Made by a program: the position numbers and the translations under genes. Below the pieces are notes generated by a model. That model saw only the letters and a program-made list of their open reading frames with translations, had not been told where the DNA came from and did no database searches. A DNA stretch of 64,000 nucleotides, taken from assembly GCA_958296115.1 (NCBI GenBank), contig OY282442.1, forward strand, positions 530,001-594,000, given 5' to 3'. This stretch comes from an uncultured Dehalococcoidia bacterium. Its GTDB lineage: Bacteria; Chloroflexota; Dehalococcoidia; Lucifugimonadales; CAJWER01. Below are positions 1 to 8,899 of this stretch, piece after piece. Positions within the stretch are counted from its first letter, which is position 1. Each line of letters opens with the position of its first letter.

Positions 1-727
1 TGCCGCCGCCGACGCAGGCCACCACGTAGTCCGGAAGGCTGCCCGTCTCCGACAGGAGCTGCGCCTTCGCCTCTCGACCTATCATCGCCTGAAAATCGCG
101 CACCATCATCGGGTACGGGTGCGGGCCGACGACGCTGCCGATGATGTAGTGGGTCGTCTCGACGTTGGTTACCCAGTCGCGGATAGTCTCGTTGATAGCG
201 TCCTTGAGTGTGCGGCTGCCGGAGCCGACGGGCTTGACGTCCGCGCCGAGCAGCTTCATACGAGACACGTTGAGGGCCTGGCGCCTGATGTCCTCCTCGC
301 CCATGTAGACGACGCACTCCTGGCCCAGCATCGCGCACACCGTCGCGGTGGCTACGCCGTGCTGTCCCGCGCCGGTCTCGGCTATGACGCGCCGCTTGCC
401 CATTCGCTTGGCGAGCAGGCCCTGGCCGAGCGCGTTGTTGATCTTGTGGGCGCCGGTGTGGGCCAGGTCTTCGCGCTTGAGGTAGATCTGGGCTCCGCCG
501 AGCTCGGCCTCCAAGTTCTCGGCATGGTACAGCGGAGTCGGACGCCCGACGTAGCTTCGAAGCAGCCGGGCGTACTCGTCCTGGAACTCGCGGTCCTCCC
601 GGATCTCGTTGTAGAAGGCGCCGAGCTCGCCCAGGGCGTGCATCAGCGTCTCGGGGACGAAGCGCCCTCCGAACTCGCCGAATCGGCCCGAAGCGTCGGG
701 CAGCGCGGCCGCGCCCACTCCCGCCAC
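1..727 (-). CDS. trpB: Tryptophan synthase beta subunit (partial, runs off left edge)
   Basis: Catalyses the PLP-dependent condensation of indole with serine to tryptophan, as beta partner of TrpA. The reverse strand reads an N-terminal [13 protein letters not shown] block, then [20 protein letters not shown] with the Schiff-base lysine in HKINN, then [13 protein letters not shown] and a glycine-rich phosphate loop at the window edge. These are diagnostic of TrpB1. The start is taken as GTG at 725-727, two bases after the stop of the upstream MDR gene, suggesting co-transcription. About 242 codons are visible of a usual 390-410, so the C-terminus is outside the window. The family call is secure; the exact start is less so. 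Confidence 0.95.
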   Translation of the reverse strand, partial: MAGVGAAALPDASGRFGEFGGRFVPETLMHALGELGAFYNEIREDREFQDEYARLLRSYVGRPTPLYHAENLEAELGGAQIYLKREDLAHTGAHKINNALGQGLLAKRMGKRRVIAETGAGQHGVATATVCAMLGQECVVYMGEEDIRRQALNVSRMKLLGADVKPVGSGSRTLKDAINETIRDWVTNVETTHYIIGSVVGPHPYPMMVRDFQAMIGREAKAQLLSETGSLPDYVVACVGGG

Positions 728-729
728 GA

Positions 730-1698
730 CTAGACGTCCCACTCGAGCAGGATAGCCCCAGAGTCGTCCGGGGAGGCTATGAGCATGTCGTATATCTTGG
801 GGGCCTCCGTATAAGGCTCCTTGTGGGTGATAGTCTCGCCAACGGGCAGCTTGCCCTCGTGGATCAACTTGACGCCGTCGAGGAACAGGCTGGGGTCGTT
901 GTCGTAGCCGACGCTCGCCCCCAACAGGTCCTTGCCGGTGAAGTTGTGCGGCAGAATGGTGAGACTGTCGGCGTGGTGGCCGATGAGCACGACCCGCCCG
1001 CCGTTCCGCGTTACCCGCTGCGAGGTCTCGAACGCCTTGCCGCCCGTGCCGCCGACGCAGTGCAGGGTCACCTCGGCCCCGCCGCCCGTGATGTCCTGTA
1101 CCGCATCCACGACGTCCACCTCAGCGGGGTTGAGCGCCACATCGGCGCCCACCCGCGCGGCCAGGTTGCGCCGACGCTCGAACAGGTCGACGGCGATGAT
1201 GCGGCGCGGGTTCGAGAGCCTTGCCCACATTATCATCAGAAGCCCGACCAGCCCGTTGCCTATGACCACGACGCTCTCGTGATGGCGGATGGCGGCGCGA
1301 TTCATCCAGTTGATGCAGGAACGGCTCCACAGGGTGAACGGGGCGATGTCCCAGCTCATGTCGCTGGGCAAGGGCGTCGCGGGGTCCGGCAACGTCATCG
1401 GGCCCTTGGTCACTACGAACTGCTGATGATGCCCGCTCGTCATAACGTGGTCGCCCGGCTGCAGGCCCCCGACCTCCGAGCCAACCTCCTCGACGACGCC
1501 GGTCATGGCGTAGCCGAGGTCGTAGTTGGGCCAGCCCCGGCTGCTGTACGCCGGCCATGGACGCACGCGCTTGAGCTCGGAGCCAGGGCTCAGGAGCGAC
1601 CTCACCCCGCGGACCAAGACCTCGTCCTTCGCGGGTCTCGGGGTCTCGACCTCCACCACTTCAACCCTGTCTGCCGCGACCGCCACCAACTTCTTCAA
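730..1698 (-). CDS. MDR-family NAD(P)-dependent dehydrogenase
   Basis: A 322-residue medium-chain dehydrogenase/reductase. The N-terminal GroES-like half carries an SPGSELKR segment near residue 37, and the Rossmann half carries GNGLVG at about 147-152. The structural zinc lobe with four closely spaced cysteines seen in classical alcohol dehydrogenases is absent, as in MDR branches related to BchC and sorbitol/threonine dehydrogenase-like proteins. The substrate cannot be told from sequence. The start is TTG, preceded by a GAGGAG ribosome-binding site. It ends two bases before trpB on the same strand. The neighbour is biosynthetic, but this does not prove a role in tryptophan synthesis. Confidence 0.85.
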   Translation of the reverse strand: MKKLVAVAADRVEVVEVETPRPAKDEVLVRGVRSLLSPGSELKRVRPWPAYSSRGWPNYDLGYAMTGVVEEVGSEVGGLQPGDHVMTSGHHQQFVVTKGPMTLPDPATPLPSDMSWDIAPFTLWSRSCINWMNRAAIRHHESVVVIGNGLVGLLMIMWARLSNPRRIIAVDLFERRRNLAARVGADVALNPAEVDVVDAVQDITGGGAEVTLHCVGGTGGKAFETSQRVTRNGGRVVLIGHHADSLTILPHNFTGKDLLGASVGYDNDPSLFLDGVKLIHEGKLPVGETITHKEPYTEAPKIYDMLIASPDDSGAILLEWDV

Positions 1699-1839
1699 TT
1701 TCAGACTCCTCTTTTCTCCAATCCCCTACCAGGAGACCGGCGCGCCGTGTAGGTCATCATACAACGACGCGCCCATTCGGCGCTATCACCGCATGCGCCA
1801 GGAGCCTGTTTCAGTTATGGGCGCGTCAAGTCTTGGCCT

Positions 1840-1966
1840 CTAGTACTCCGTCCATTTAATTATGACGGGCAGGCGTCCCGCCTTATCCCCTCTCCCTTGA
1901 TGGGAGAGGGTTAGGGTGAGGGTGAGGGTGATTCAGGATGCCAATACTACATTGAGGCAGTACTAG
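1840..1966. repeat. MITE-like dispersed repeat, copy 1
   Basis: A 127-bp non-coding element bounded by perfect 8-bp inverted termini, CTAGTACT at 1840-1847 and AGTACTAG at 1959-1966. It is closely related to 61602-61710: both share a phrase around CCATTTA, then CCCGCCTTATCC, a CCCTCTCCC palindrome, GGTGATTCAGGA and CCAATACTACATTGA. There is no coding capacity. It occupies most of the gap between the MDR gene and the M16 peptidase. The rest of that gap (1967-2024) shows nothing recognisable. Confidence 0.7.
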
Positions 1967-2024
1967 TATTTGCGGTCTCGCGGCGTGAAGCGCTTCGCGG
2001 TCCCTCCGAAATCATGGCGCCCCT

Positions 2025-4682
2025 TCACACCGCCTGCCTGCCCTCTGCGTCCACTTGGACTATGGGGTGGCCGAGCTCCTGGACGCCTGGCTCTATGGCG
2101 TTGCGGTCGCCTACTACGAGGACGATCAGCTCGCTGTCGTGGATGCGCCTGCTGGCCGTTTCGCGGGCCGATTCCAGGCTCACGGCGTCGAGGCTTGGGA
2201 TGAACGTCTCGAAGTAGTCCAGCGGCAGGTCGAACGACACCATGCGGCCCAGCCCCTCCAGCACCTGCCCCTGCGTCTCGAACTGCGACGGGAAGCTGCG
2301 GTAGATGCCCTGCTTGGCCTCCGACATCTCGGCGGGCGTGACCGGCCGGTCCCCGCGGATGTCCGCGAACTCCTTCAGCGTCTCGGCCAGCGCCTCCTTC
2401 GTAACCGCCGTCTGCACCGAGCCGCCCGCCACGAGCGCCGATGGCCCAGTCAGCCAATCTATGCCCGAATAGTAGCCGTAGCTGTAGCCCTTGTCCTGCC
2501 GCAGGTTCATGAAGAGCCGCGCCGTCGGGTGCGCCCCGAACACGTAGTTCACAAGGGTCATGGCGAAGAAGTCCGGGTCGTGCCTCGGAACGGTCACGTG
2601 CCCCGCGCGAATCACCGACTGCGGAGCGCCGGGCCTGTCCACCAGGTATATCGTCGTCGGCCCCCGCTCGTCCGCCGGCCCATGCGCCTCGTCCGCCGGG
2701 GCCGACCCGTTCGCCGACCATCCGCCCAGCGCATCCTCCGCCCTCTCCACCAGGGCGTCCCTGTCCACGTCGCCGACGGCTATCAGCGTCGCGTTCGCAG
2801 GGCCGAAGCGCGCGGAGTAGTAGCCGAGCAGGTCGCTCCTGCCTATCGCCTCGACAGACTCCTCGGTCCCTATCGCGGGATGGCCGTAGCCTGTGCCCCC
2901 TCCGTACAGCAGCGCCTTGATGACGCGCTGCGATATGGCCCCCGGATCGTCCGAGATGCGCTTCAGGTCGGCCATCCGCTCCTTGCGCACGCGCTCCAGC
3001 TCATCCTCCGGGAACGTCGGGTTCATCACCACGTCCGCGAGGATGTCGAACGCGTCCCTCCAGTGCCGCGTCAGCGTCTCCGCCGACGCCACGACATGCT
3101 CGCGGCCCGCGCTGGCGTGGAGCTTCGAGCCGAGATGCTCCATGTCGCCTGCTATCCGCTGGCTGCTGCGCGAGGTCGTTCCCTCCGTGAGCATCGAGGT
3201 CGTCATGTGCGCGAGGCCGGGCAGCGCCGCCGGGTCCGCCGACACGCCTCCGCCGAGCATCAGCCCGAAGGCCACGACCGGCAGCCCGCGCTTCTCGACG
3301 AACACCACGTCCAAGCCGTTGGACAGCTCCGCGCGCTCCGGCCGGGGCGGCTGGAACGCCTTCTGCTCACCGCCGCCCGGCATGACCGCCCGATCCAGCG
3401 ACGATTTCGCCGCGCTCCTGGCCTGCTCGGGCATGACCGTCATCCGCACCCTCGCGGGGCCGAGCCAGCGCCGCGCTGCCCGCTGAACGTCGTCCGCGGA
3501 GACTCCCGTGAACCTGTCCAGGTCCGTGTTGATAGCGCCAGGGTCGCCCGTCAGTACGTTGTAGTAGTTGAGCTGGTCGGCCCGTCCCCCGAAGCCGCCT
3601 ACCTGCTCGAGCTGCCGCACGTGCTGGCTCTCGACCCTGTTCTTGGCCCGCTGCAGCTCGCGCTCTAGGAGCGGCCCGCTGCGCGCGCGGTCGAGCTCCT
3701 CCTCGACGACGTCCTGTATCTCGTCGAGCGCGTGGCCGGGGCTGGCGGTTACCTGCACCCCGAACTCGCCCGCCACCTCCATCCCGTGGCTGAATACGCT
3801 CACGTCGCGGGCGATCTGCTTCTCATATACCAGGGTCCGGTACAGGCGCGAGCTCTTGCCGTCCGCAAGCGCAGTGGCCAGCACGTCCAGCGGAGCCTCG
3901 TCCGCGTCGAACGCTGGCGCGGACGGCCACACGAGGTACAGCCTGGATAGCTGCACCTTGTCGTACAGGTCCAGCCGCGTCTCGCCCGACAGCCCGGGGT
4001 GCATCCGGCCCAGCCGGTTGACCGCGGGCGCGGGCGGTATGTCCCCGAAGTACCGCTCCACCAGCCTGCGCGTCTCGTCCGAGTCCACGTCGCCCGCTAT
4101 CGCGAGGGTGGCGTTGGACGGCGAGTAGAACCGCCGGAAGAAGGACTTCACGTCGTCCAGCGAGGCCGCGTCCAGGTCTTGCTGGGAGCCGATGACCGGC
4201 CAATTATAGGGATGCGGCGTCGGGAACAGGGCCGGCTGCAGCATCAGGTGCGCCATGCCATAGGGCCGGTTCTCGTAGCTCTGCCGCCGCTCGTTCTTGA
4301 CAACGTCGCGCTGCAGGTCCAGCCGCTCCTGGTCGAGCGCGTCGAGCAGGAATCCCATGCGGTCCGATTCCAGCCAGAGCGCCAGCTCGAGGTAGTCCGA
4401 AGGCACGTTCTCCCAGTAGTTCGTCCTATCCTCGGAGGTCGAGCCGTTCACCGAGCCGCCAATCTTCATCAGCGGCTCGAAGTAGAGCTGGTTGTGGTTC
4501 TTCGACCCCTCGAACATCACGTGCTCGAAGAGATGCGCGAACCCGGTCCGCCCAGGGTCCTCGTCCTTCGAGCCGACGTGATACCAGACGTTGACCGCCG
4601 CCATGGGCAACGAGTGGTCCTCGTGCAGTATGACCTGCAGCCCGTTGTCCAGCGTGAGCTTGTCGAAAGAGATGGATACCAT
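2025..4682 (-). CDS. M16-family zinc metallopeptidase, two-domain (pitrilysin-like)
   Basis: An 885-residue double-length M16 peptidase. The first half carries the inverted zinc motif HLFEH (His50, Glu53, His54) and a distal ligand Glu in VVKNERRQ (Glu131). The second half repeats the fold (a segment starting ELSNGLDVVFVEKRGLPVV) but lacks HxxEH, as in the inactive C-terminal domain of this family. No clear signal peptide is seen, so it is probably cytoplasmic or exported by an unseen route. It would cleave oligopeptides or unfolded polypeptides. Decayed fragments of a closely similar gene lie at about 8684-8836 and 11230-11286. Start ATG at 4682 fits the family N-terminus (FDKLTLDNGLQVILHEDHSLPM). 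Confidence 0.93.
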   Translation of the reverse strand: MVSISFDKLTLDNGLQVILHEDHSLPMAAVNVWYHVGSKDEDPGRTGFAHLFEHVMFEGSKNHNQLYFEPLMKIGGSVNGSTSEDRTNYWENVPSDYLELALWLESDRMGFLLDALDQERLDLQRDVVKNERRQSYENRPYGMAHLMLQPALFPTPHPYNWPVIGSQQDLDAASLDDVKSFFRRFYSPSNATLAIAGDVDSDETRRLVERYFGDIPPAPAVNRLGRMHPGLSGETRLDLYDKVQLSRLYLVWPSAPAFDADEAPLDVLATALADGKSSRLYRTLVYEKQIARDVSVFSHGMEVAGEFGVQVTASPGHALDEIQDVVEEELDRARSGPLLERELQRAKNRVESQHVRQLEQVGGFGGRADQLNYYNVLTGDPGAINTDLDRFTGVSADDVQRAARRWLGPARVRMTVMPEQARSAAKSSLDRAVMPGGGEQKAFQPPRPERAELSNGLDVVFVEKRGLPVVAFGLMLGGGVSADPAALPGLAHMTTSMLTEGTTSRSSQRIAGDMEHLGSKLHASAGREHVVASAETLTRHWRDAFDILADVVMNPTFPEDELERVRKERMADLKRISDDPGAISQRVIKALLYGGGTGYGHPAIGTEESVEAIGRSDLLGYYSARFGPANATLIAVGDVDRDALVERAEDALGGWSANGSAPADEAHGPADERGPTTIYLVDRPGAPQSVIRAGHVTVPRHDPDFFAMTLVNYVFGAHPTARLFMNLRQDKGYSYGYYSGIDWLTGPSALVAGGSVQTAVTKEALAETLKEFADIRGDRPVTPAEMSEAKQGIYRSFPSQFETQGQVLEGLGRMVSFDLPLDYFETFIPSLDAVSLESARETASRRIHDSELIVLVVGDRNAIEPGVQELGHPIVQVDAEGRQAV

Positions 4683-4729
4683 GCAGAACTCCGTGCCAGG
4701 GAATCGAGGGGCAATCCCTCATCAGAAGA

Positions 4730-5230
4730 TTATAGCGCCGCGCCGCGCCCGCTCACGCCAGTATCCCCCGGACCTGCAGCTGCTGTTTTGAGGTATTCCA
4801 TGCTGCGGTTGCCCTTGATGGCGTTGCAGGTATGGCACAGCAGCTGAAGATTGCTGAACCAGTCGAGCCCGCCCCTGGAGCGCGGCGTTACGTGGTCTAT
4901 CGTCAGCACGTGCAGCGGCAACTCGTACTCGCATCCCATGCACCGACGGCCCTAGTACGAGTAGAGCCGCGCCTTCTCCGAGTGCGGGTCTATCGGGCTT
5001 TCGAGCCTGAGGTCCGTCCGCTTCGGAGGCGCGACGAGCGTGAGCGTCCAAACGTCGTCGAACTCCGCTCCCCGCGCCTCGCTGTCCAGCGGCGAGGCGT
5101 AGGTCTGGTCGGATTTGAACGGCGGGTCCAGATATATCAGGTCAACGCACTCGGAGTTGATCCCCCTGAGTATATCCAGGTTGTCCCTCGTGAATATCGT
5201 CCGGCTGGGCACGTTGCAGGCATTCGCCAT
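4730..5230 (-). pseudogene. Internally deleted DNA methyltransferase-HNH gene
   Basis: Two pieces lie in one reading frame separated by a TAG stop at 4952-4954. The N-terminal 92 residues start like a site-specific DNA methylase (TIFTRDNLDILRGINSE, then DLIYLDPPF with the catalytic DPPF box). The C-terminal piece is an HNH nuclease-like domain ([20 protein letters not shown] then [12 protein letters not shown]). Known proteins of this type have about 250-300 residues of methylase between these segments; here they are missing. With the stop codon, this indicates a dead gene. It lies directly next to the TcmP gene, consistent with a worn defence or modification cluster. Readthrough into a small HNH protein from Met 4939 is conceivable but unsupported. 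Confidence 0.75.
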
Positions 5231-5251
5231 TGTTACGCCTCCATCTGATTT

Positions 5252-6094
5252 CTACCAGTATCGGAGAATATGATCGGCTATTCCCACAGCCTTAGGCGCG
5301 CCTCGCGGATTGCTGGCCGCGAAGAACAGCTCGAACAAGGGAGTATTCGTGGAGTTCTTGAGTTGTCGCCGAGTTGGAGCCACTCTCTTGAATACACTTT
5401 CTAGCCGCTCCCTGTAGCGGTCTGCAATCTGCTCGGTTCCAGATTCTCTTTGTCGAGGCTGTTCATCGCCGAACAATGGCAGTTGCGCTGGAATGCTGTA
5501 AACATTACGCCAGTGTCTCCTCTCACCGAATATGCGGTCGAGATGAGCCGAAAGCGCATGTCCCGGCTCATTCTTCACTGGCATCATGCGTGTAATTGCC
5601 ATAATAGGGAACAGAATCCAGCAGTCAATCTTCTCGGTTCTGGCGATGATCTCCACAGTTCCCCAGCTGACCTCGGTCTTGAAGGGATCGAGGAACACTA
5701 CGGCACGGTCTCTACCACTCATAGCAGCACAAAACTTAGGCAACGCAACGTTGGCGTCGTCATTGATTATTCTGATATCGCGATGTTCCGGGCTGAGTCC
5801 CTTGAGCGATTCGGATCTCTCTGGGTCCTCCTCAATGAACACCAACTGGTCAAAGGACTTGTCCCGGATGTCTAGAGCTTTTGATGCCGACCCCTTCACT
5901 ACCTCATGGAAGTCCCCGTAATCTTCGGGAGCGTACTCTGACTTGGGATTCCAGTATCCCGATCCTGCGAACGCATCAACGTATATCAGTCTGAATTGCT
6001 GGTTCTTCAACGCTGTGGTGTACGCATCCAGATACCGGCTCAGTATCTCCAATTTCTGACGGGTCCAGTCCCCGCCGAATGTCGTCTGAGTCAT
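5252..6094 (-). CDS. tcmP: Three-Cys-motif partner protein TcmP
   Basis: A 280-residue protein matching the TcmP family: the GGDWTRQKLEILSRYLDAYT opening, LIYVDAFAGSGYW, a central VFIEEDP and AVVFLDPF, which suggest a methyltransferase-like Rossmann core. TcmP genes are named for standing beside a gene with a three-cysteine motif, and here the upstream DUF5131 gene has exactly that. The molecular function is not established. The start at 6094 (MTQTTFGG) is chosen because it follows a GGGGGGTG ribosome-binding site and lies 5 bases after the DUF5131 stop. An earlier in-frame ATG at 6127 would overlap that gene. Confidence 0.85.
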   Translation of the reverse strand: MTQTTFGGDWTRQKLEILSRYLDAYTTALKNQQFRLIYVDAFAGSGYWNPKSEYAPEDYGDFHEVVKGSASKALDIRDKSFDQLVFIEEDPERSESLKGLSPEHRDIRIINDDANVALPKFCAAMSGRDRAVVFLDPFKTEVSWGTVEIIARTEKIDCWILFPIMAITRMMPVKNEPGHALSAHLDRIFGERRHWRNVYSIPAQLPLFGDEQPRQRESGTEQIADRYRERLESVFKRVAPTRRQLKNSTNTPLFELFFAASNPRGAPKAVGIADHILRYW

Positions 6095-6099
6095 ATCGG

Positions 6100-6846
6100 T
6101 CACCCCCCAGCAGGAGACTGGCGCCAATACTGTCCGTCAACAACCGCCGCGTCCCCACTGCGCTTGCCCCGCCTCCCCCCCAGCTGCTTTAGGAAGAACG
6201 CCACACCCGCGTTCGTGGACTGGTCGCGCAGCTCTCGCGCCCAGTCCATATCCATGGGCCGCGCCCTGATGCCGCTCTCACCCCCGGCTATCACCCAATG
6301 CAGCGTTCCGTCCTTCAGCCACTCCGTGAGGTCCAGCGGCCCCAGCAGCGGCTCCGCGGACACGAAGCGCACAGACGCCGGAATCCGCCTCAGCACCGAC
6401 AGCCGGGGCGCGTACTTCTGGCTCTCCACAGATGTGCCCATCCACACGTTATCCGGCCACTCCTCGCCCAGGTCGCTCCGTCCATGCCGCTCCCACCAGC
6501 CGACCGCCCGGCCCGGCCGCTTCGTCAGCACCTGGAACACGTGCCGCCTCGCCTCCGACATGACGCCGAACACGTCTGATATGAAATCGTAGGAGACGCG
6601 CGGATGGAACAGGTCCGACATGCTGTTGACGAACACGCGGCGAGGCCGCCCCCATGACAGCGGCGCCTTCAGCCGTTCGGGGATCGTCCGCACGAAGTCG
6701 GGGGCGTCCTCGTATCCGGGCACGGACATCCCCCGCAGTCGGGGATAGAGCGCGTACATGTAGCAATTGTCGCATCCGGGCGACACGCGCGAGCACCCCG
6801 TCACGGGGTTCCAAGTCTCGTCCGTCCATTCGATTGTGGAGGCCAT
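6100..6846 (-). CDS. DUF5131 / phage Gp37-Gp68-like three-Cys protein
   Basis: A 248-residue protein beginning STIEWTDETWNPVTGC, with cysteines at 18, 25 and 28 (C-x6-C-x2-C). This is the three-cysteine signature of the phage Gp37/Gp68-like DUF5131 family, some members of which resemble radical-SAM proteins. Later conserved blocks are VFVNSMSDLFHP, FQVLTKRP, VWMGTSVE, RFVSAEPLLGP and WVIAGGESG. It is followed by tcmP at a 5-base spacing, the usual partner arrangement. The biochemical role is unknown; such pairs occur in mobile and defence-rich regions. A good promoter lies 32 bases upstream (6878-6906). Confidence 0.88.
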   Translation of the reverse strand: MASTIEWTDETWNPVTGCSRVSPGCDNCYMYALYPRLRGMSVPGYEDAPDFVRTIPERLKAPLSWGRPRRVFVNSMSDLFHPRVSYDFISDVFGVMSEARRHVFQVLTKRPGRAVGWWERHGRSDLGEEWPDNVWMGTSVESQKYAPRLSVLRRIPASVRFVSAEPLLGPLDLTEWLKDGTLHWVIAGGESGIRARPMDMDWARELRDQSTNAGVAFFLKQLGGRRGKRSGDAAVVDGQYWRQSPAGG

Positions 6847-6877
6847 GCCTATATGCCCACCTCGTCGAGATGCGGCG

Positions 6878-6906
6878 ATTGTAACATATTTGTTCTACAA
6901 GCGCAA
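6878..6906 (-). promoter_or_regulatory. Sigma-70-type promoter for the DUF5131-tcmP pair
   Basis: The reverse strand reads TTGCGC (6906-6901), a 17-base spacer and TACAAT (6883-6878), 31 bases before the ATG of the DUF5131 gene. Hexamer quality and spacing are good. No experimental support. Confidence 0.55.
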
Positions 6907-6963
6907 TACGTTTCAACGCCACTCTAGCATAGGATGGCGGCGCGGCGTGCGTGGCGTCCGCAT

Positions 6964-6993
6964 CTGTTGTATGAACTAATGAGACTGTTGTAT
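6964..6993 (+). promoter_or_regulatory. Paired 9-mer direct repeats upstream of the His-rich gene
   Basis: CTGTTGTAT occurs at 6964-6972 and again at 6985-6993, with starts 21 bases apart, two helical turns. The region is AT-rich in a GC-rich background and sits 50-80 bases before a metal-binding gene. This fits an operator for a metal-responsive regulator. Which regulator (for example a Fur or ArsR family member) cannot be said. Confidence 0.35.
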
Positions 6994-7043
6994 CATAATG
7001 AACTGATTGGTCAAGGCTGTTCCCTATCCCTAGGAGGTTGCGC

Positions 7044-7427
7044 ATGGCATCTGGACACGAAGGACACGAGTGCGACGGGCACGAGCATCACGCCCATCAG
7101 CACGGAAAGCATGAGTGCGACGGGCACGAGCACCACGCCCACAATCACGACGAGCACGAGTGCGACGGGCACGAGCATCACGCCCACAACCACGACGAGC
7201 ACGAGTGCGACGGGCATGAGCACCACGGCGGCGAGGCTGGACATCAGCACGACCCGCACGAGTGCGACGGGCACGAGCATCACGCTCACAACCATGAAGA
7301 GCACGAGTGCGACGGACACGAGCACCACGCCCACAACCACGAAGAACACGAGTGCGACGGACACGAGCATCACGCCCATCAGCACAAAGAGCACGAGTGC
7401 GACGAACACGAGCATCACACCCACTAG
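7044..7427 (+). CDS. Histidine/cysteine-rich repeat protein (metal-binding, hypothetical)
   Basis: A 127-residue protein made almost wholly of eight imperfect copies of a 15-residue unit, HECDGHEHHAHNHDE, each with one cysteine and five or six histidines plus acidic residues. The composition implies binding of zinc, nickel, cobalt or copper. There is no signal peptide or membrane segment, so it is probably a cytosolic metal store or chaperone. ATG at 7044 is chosen over TTG at 7038 because AGGAGG at 7032-7037 abuts the TTG. It lies 95 bases upstream of a CDF exporter whose N-terminus is also a His/Asp repeat, pointing to a shared role in metal homeostasis. The 45-bp DNA repeats are prone to slippage, so copy number may vary between strains. 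Confidence 0.8.
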   Translation: MASGHEGHECDGHEHHAHQHGKHECDGHEHHAHNHDEHECDGHEHHAHNHDEHECDGHEHHGGEAGHQHDPHECDGHEHHAHNHEEHECDGHEHHAHNHEEHECDGHEHHAHQHKEHECDEHEHHTH

Positions 7428-7439
7428 CCAGAGAGGCAT

Positions 7440-7492
7440 CCGCGAGGCGCTCGAGGGCGTAGCGCTTCCGCGCGTCCTAGAGCGCCTCGCGG
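7440..7492 (+). other. Intercistronic stem-loop between His-rich gene and CDF gene
   Basis: A perfect 13-bp inverted repeat: CCGCGAGGCGCTC at 7440-7452 and its complement GAGCGCCTCGCGG at 7480-7492, with a 27-base loop. There is no T-tract after it, so it is not a classical terminator. It could act as an mRNA processing or stability hairpin setting different levels of the two proteins. Confidence 0.6.
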
Positions 7493-7522
7493 CGCAAGCC
7501 ACTCGGAACGACAGGGGCAGCC

Positions 7523-8653
7523 ATGAACAAGGCAGGCCATGACAGCGGTCGTGACGATGCCGGGCATGACCACGATGACCATGCCGGGCACGACCACGAT
7601 GACCATGCCGGGCACGACCACGATGACCACGCCGGGCACGACCACGATGACCACGCCGGGCACGACCACGATGACCACGCCGGGCACGACCACGATGACC
7701 ACGCCGGGCACGACCACGATGACCACGCCGGGCACGACCATGCCCACGACTTGCGGGGGGCGAGCCGGCGGAACCTGATAACCGCGCTGGTACTGATAAC
7801 GGGCTACATGGCGGCGGAGGTCGTGGGAGGGTGGATCTCCGGCAGCTTGGCGCTGTTAGCGGACGCCGGGCACATGCTCACCGACGCGGCCGCCATCGCC
7901 ATGGCGCTCTTTGCGATGTGGATATCCGAGAGAAGCGCGTCCGTCAGCCGCACCTTTGGCTATTACCGCACTGAGATACTGGCGGCGTTCTTCAACGCGC
8001 TTGCCCTGTGGATGATTACGGGCTGGATATTCTTGGAGGCGTACCACCGCATAAACAGCGGCGGGGACGTAGACGGCGTGCCAGTGCTGATAGTCGGCGT
8101 GGGCGGCCTCATCGTGAACCTGATAGCCGCTTGGATTCTGCACCGCTCCTCTCAGCACAGCCTGAACGTCGAAGGCGCGTTCCAGCACGTCATCGCCGAC
8201 CTGCTGGGGTCAGTCGGCGTAGTCGTATCCGCCATCCTGGTGATCTTGTTCGACTGGACGATAGCCGACCCGATTCTGAGCATCTGCATCGGGGCGCTCA
8301 TCTTGATCAGCTCCTGGCGCCTGGTGACGAAGGTGTTCCACGTGCTGCTGGAGGGAACGCCCGAGCACGTAGACGTGTACAAGCTGTGCAGCGTAATCGA
8401 GGACCTGGACGGCGTAACCATCATCCACGACGTCCACGTCTGGACCATAACGTCGGGAAGCTACGCATTCTCCGCCCACGTGCTCGTGGACACATCCTAT
8501 ACCGGCGACCTCGACGCGCTGATTTCGCGCATACAGGACATCGTCCACCACGACTTTGGCATAGGGCACGTCACCGTGCAGGTAGAGCAGTCGGTCGCCA
8601 ACTGCACTGAAGACCACCACGTCGATCATCTCCTCGCCGAGGCGCGCTCGTAG
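7523..8653 (+). CDS. czcD: Cation diffusion facilitator (zinc/cobalt exporter) with His-rich N-terminus
   Basis: A 376-residue CDF transporter of the CzcD/ZitB type. Residues 13-75 are seven exact copies of AGHDHDDH plus a partial eighth, encoded by a 24-bp tandem DNA repeat at about 7559-7747. Six membrane segments follow. Metal-site motifs are LADAGHMLTD in the second segment and HVIADLLGS in the fifth. The C-terminal cytoplasmic domain has HDVHVWTITSG. It would export Zn(II), and perhaps Co(II), by proton antiport. The N-terminal array likely gathers metal at the cytosolic face. The gene pairs with the His/Cys-repeat gene upstream. The symbol is given by family and is not a substrate claim. 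Confidence 0.92.
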   Translation: MNKAGHDSGRDDAGHDHDDHAGHDHDDHAGHDHDDHAGHDHDDHAGHDHDDHAGHDHDDHAGHDHDDHAGHDHAHDLRGASRRNLITALVLITGYMAAEVVGGWISGSLALLADAGHMLTDAAAIAMALFAMWISERSASVSRTFGYYRTEILAAFFNALALWMITGWIFLEAYHRINSGGDVDGVPVLIVGVGGLIVNLIAAWILHRSSQHSLNVEGAFQHVIADLLGSVGVVVSAILVILFDWTIADPILSICIGALILISSWRLVTKVFHVLLEGTPEHVDVYKLCSVIEDLDGVTIIHDVHVWTITSGSYAFSAHVLVDTSYTGDLDALISRIQDIVHHDFGIGHVTVQVEQSVANCTEDHHVDHLLAEARS

Positions 8654-8683
8654 AGTTAGGAGTCGTCAAGCCAGCCTGACCGA

Positions 8684-8836
8684 GATGACGGCGGGGCCGC
8701 GCCAATGAGTTGGCTAGCGCGCCCGCCGAAGCCGCCCATCCGCTCTATCCGCCGGGTCCGACCATGGGCTCTGATTCTTCGAGCCGACGTGATACTGGAC
8801 GTTGACCGCCGCCATGGGCAGCGAGTGGTCGTTCCG
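8684..8836 (-). pseudogene. Fragment of a second M16 peptidase gene
   Basis: On the reverse strand, 8834-8760 encodes DHSLPMAAVNVQYHVGSKNQ, nearly identical to residues 22-41 of the intact M16 peptidase at 2025-4682. Directly after, in another frame, comes RIERMGGFGGRASQL, matching a segment near residue 360 of the same protein (QLEQVGGFGGRADQL). About 320 codons between them are missing. This is a decayed, internally deleted copy with no functional reading frame. The remaining sequence between 8654 and 8899 shows nothing else. Confidence 0.7.
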
Positions 8837-8899
8837 TCATGCTGCGTGGGATAGAATGGACGGCGCCGGCCAGCCTGTTCGCCGCCCATCGAGCCGTCC

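Noticed and set aside
2055-3668. A 537-codon open frame on the plus strand
   Set aside because: It is antisense to the M16 peptidase, Arg/His-rich with no family features; a shadow of high-GC codon usage.
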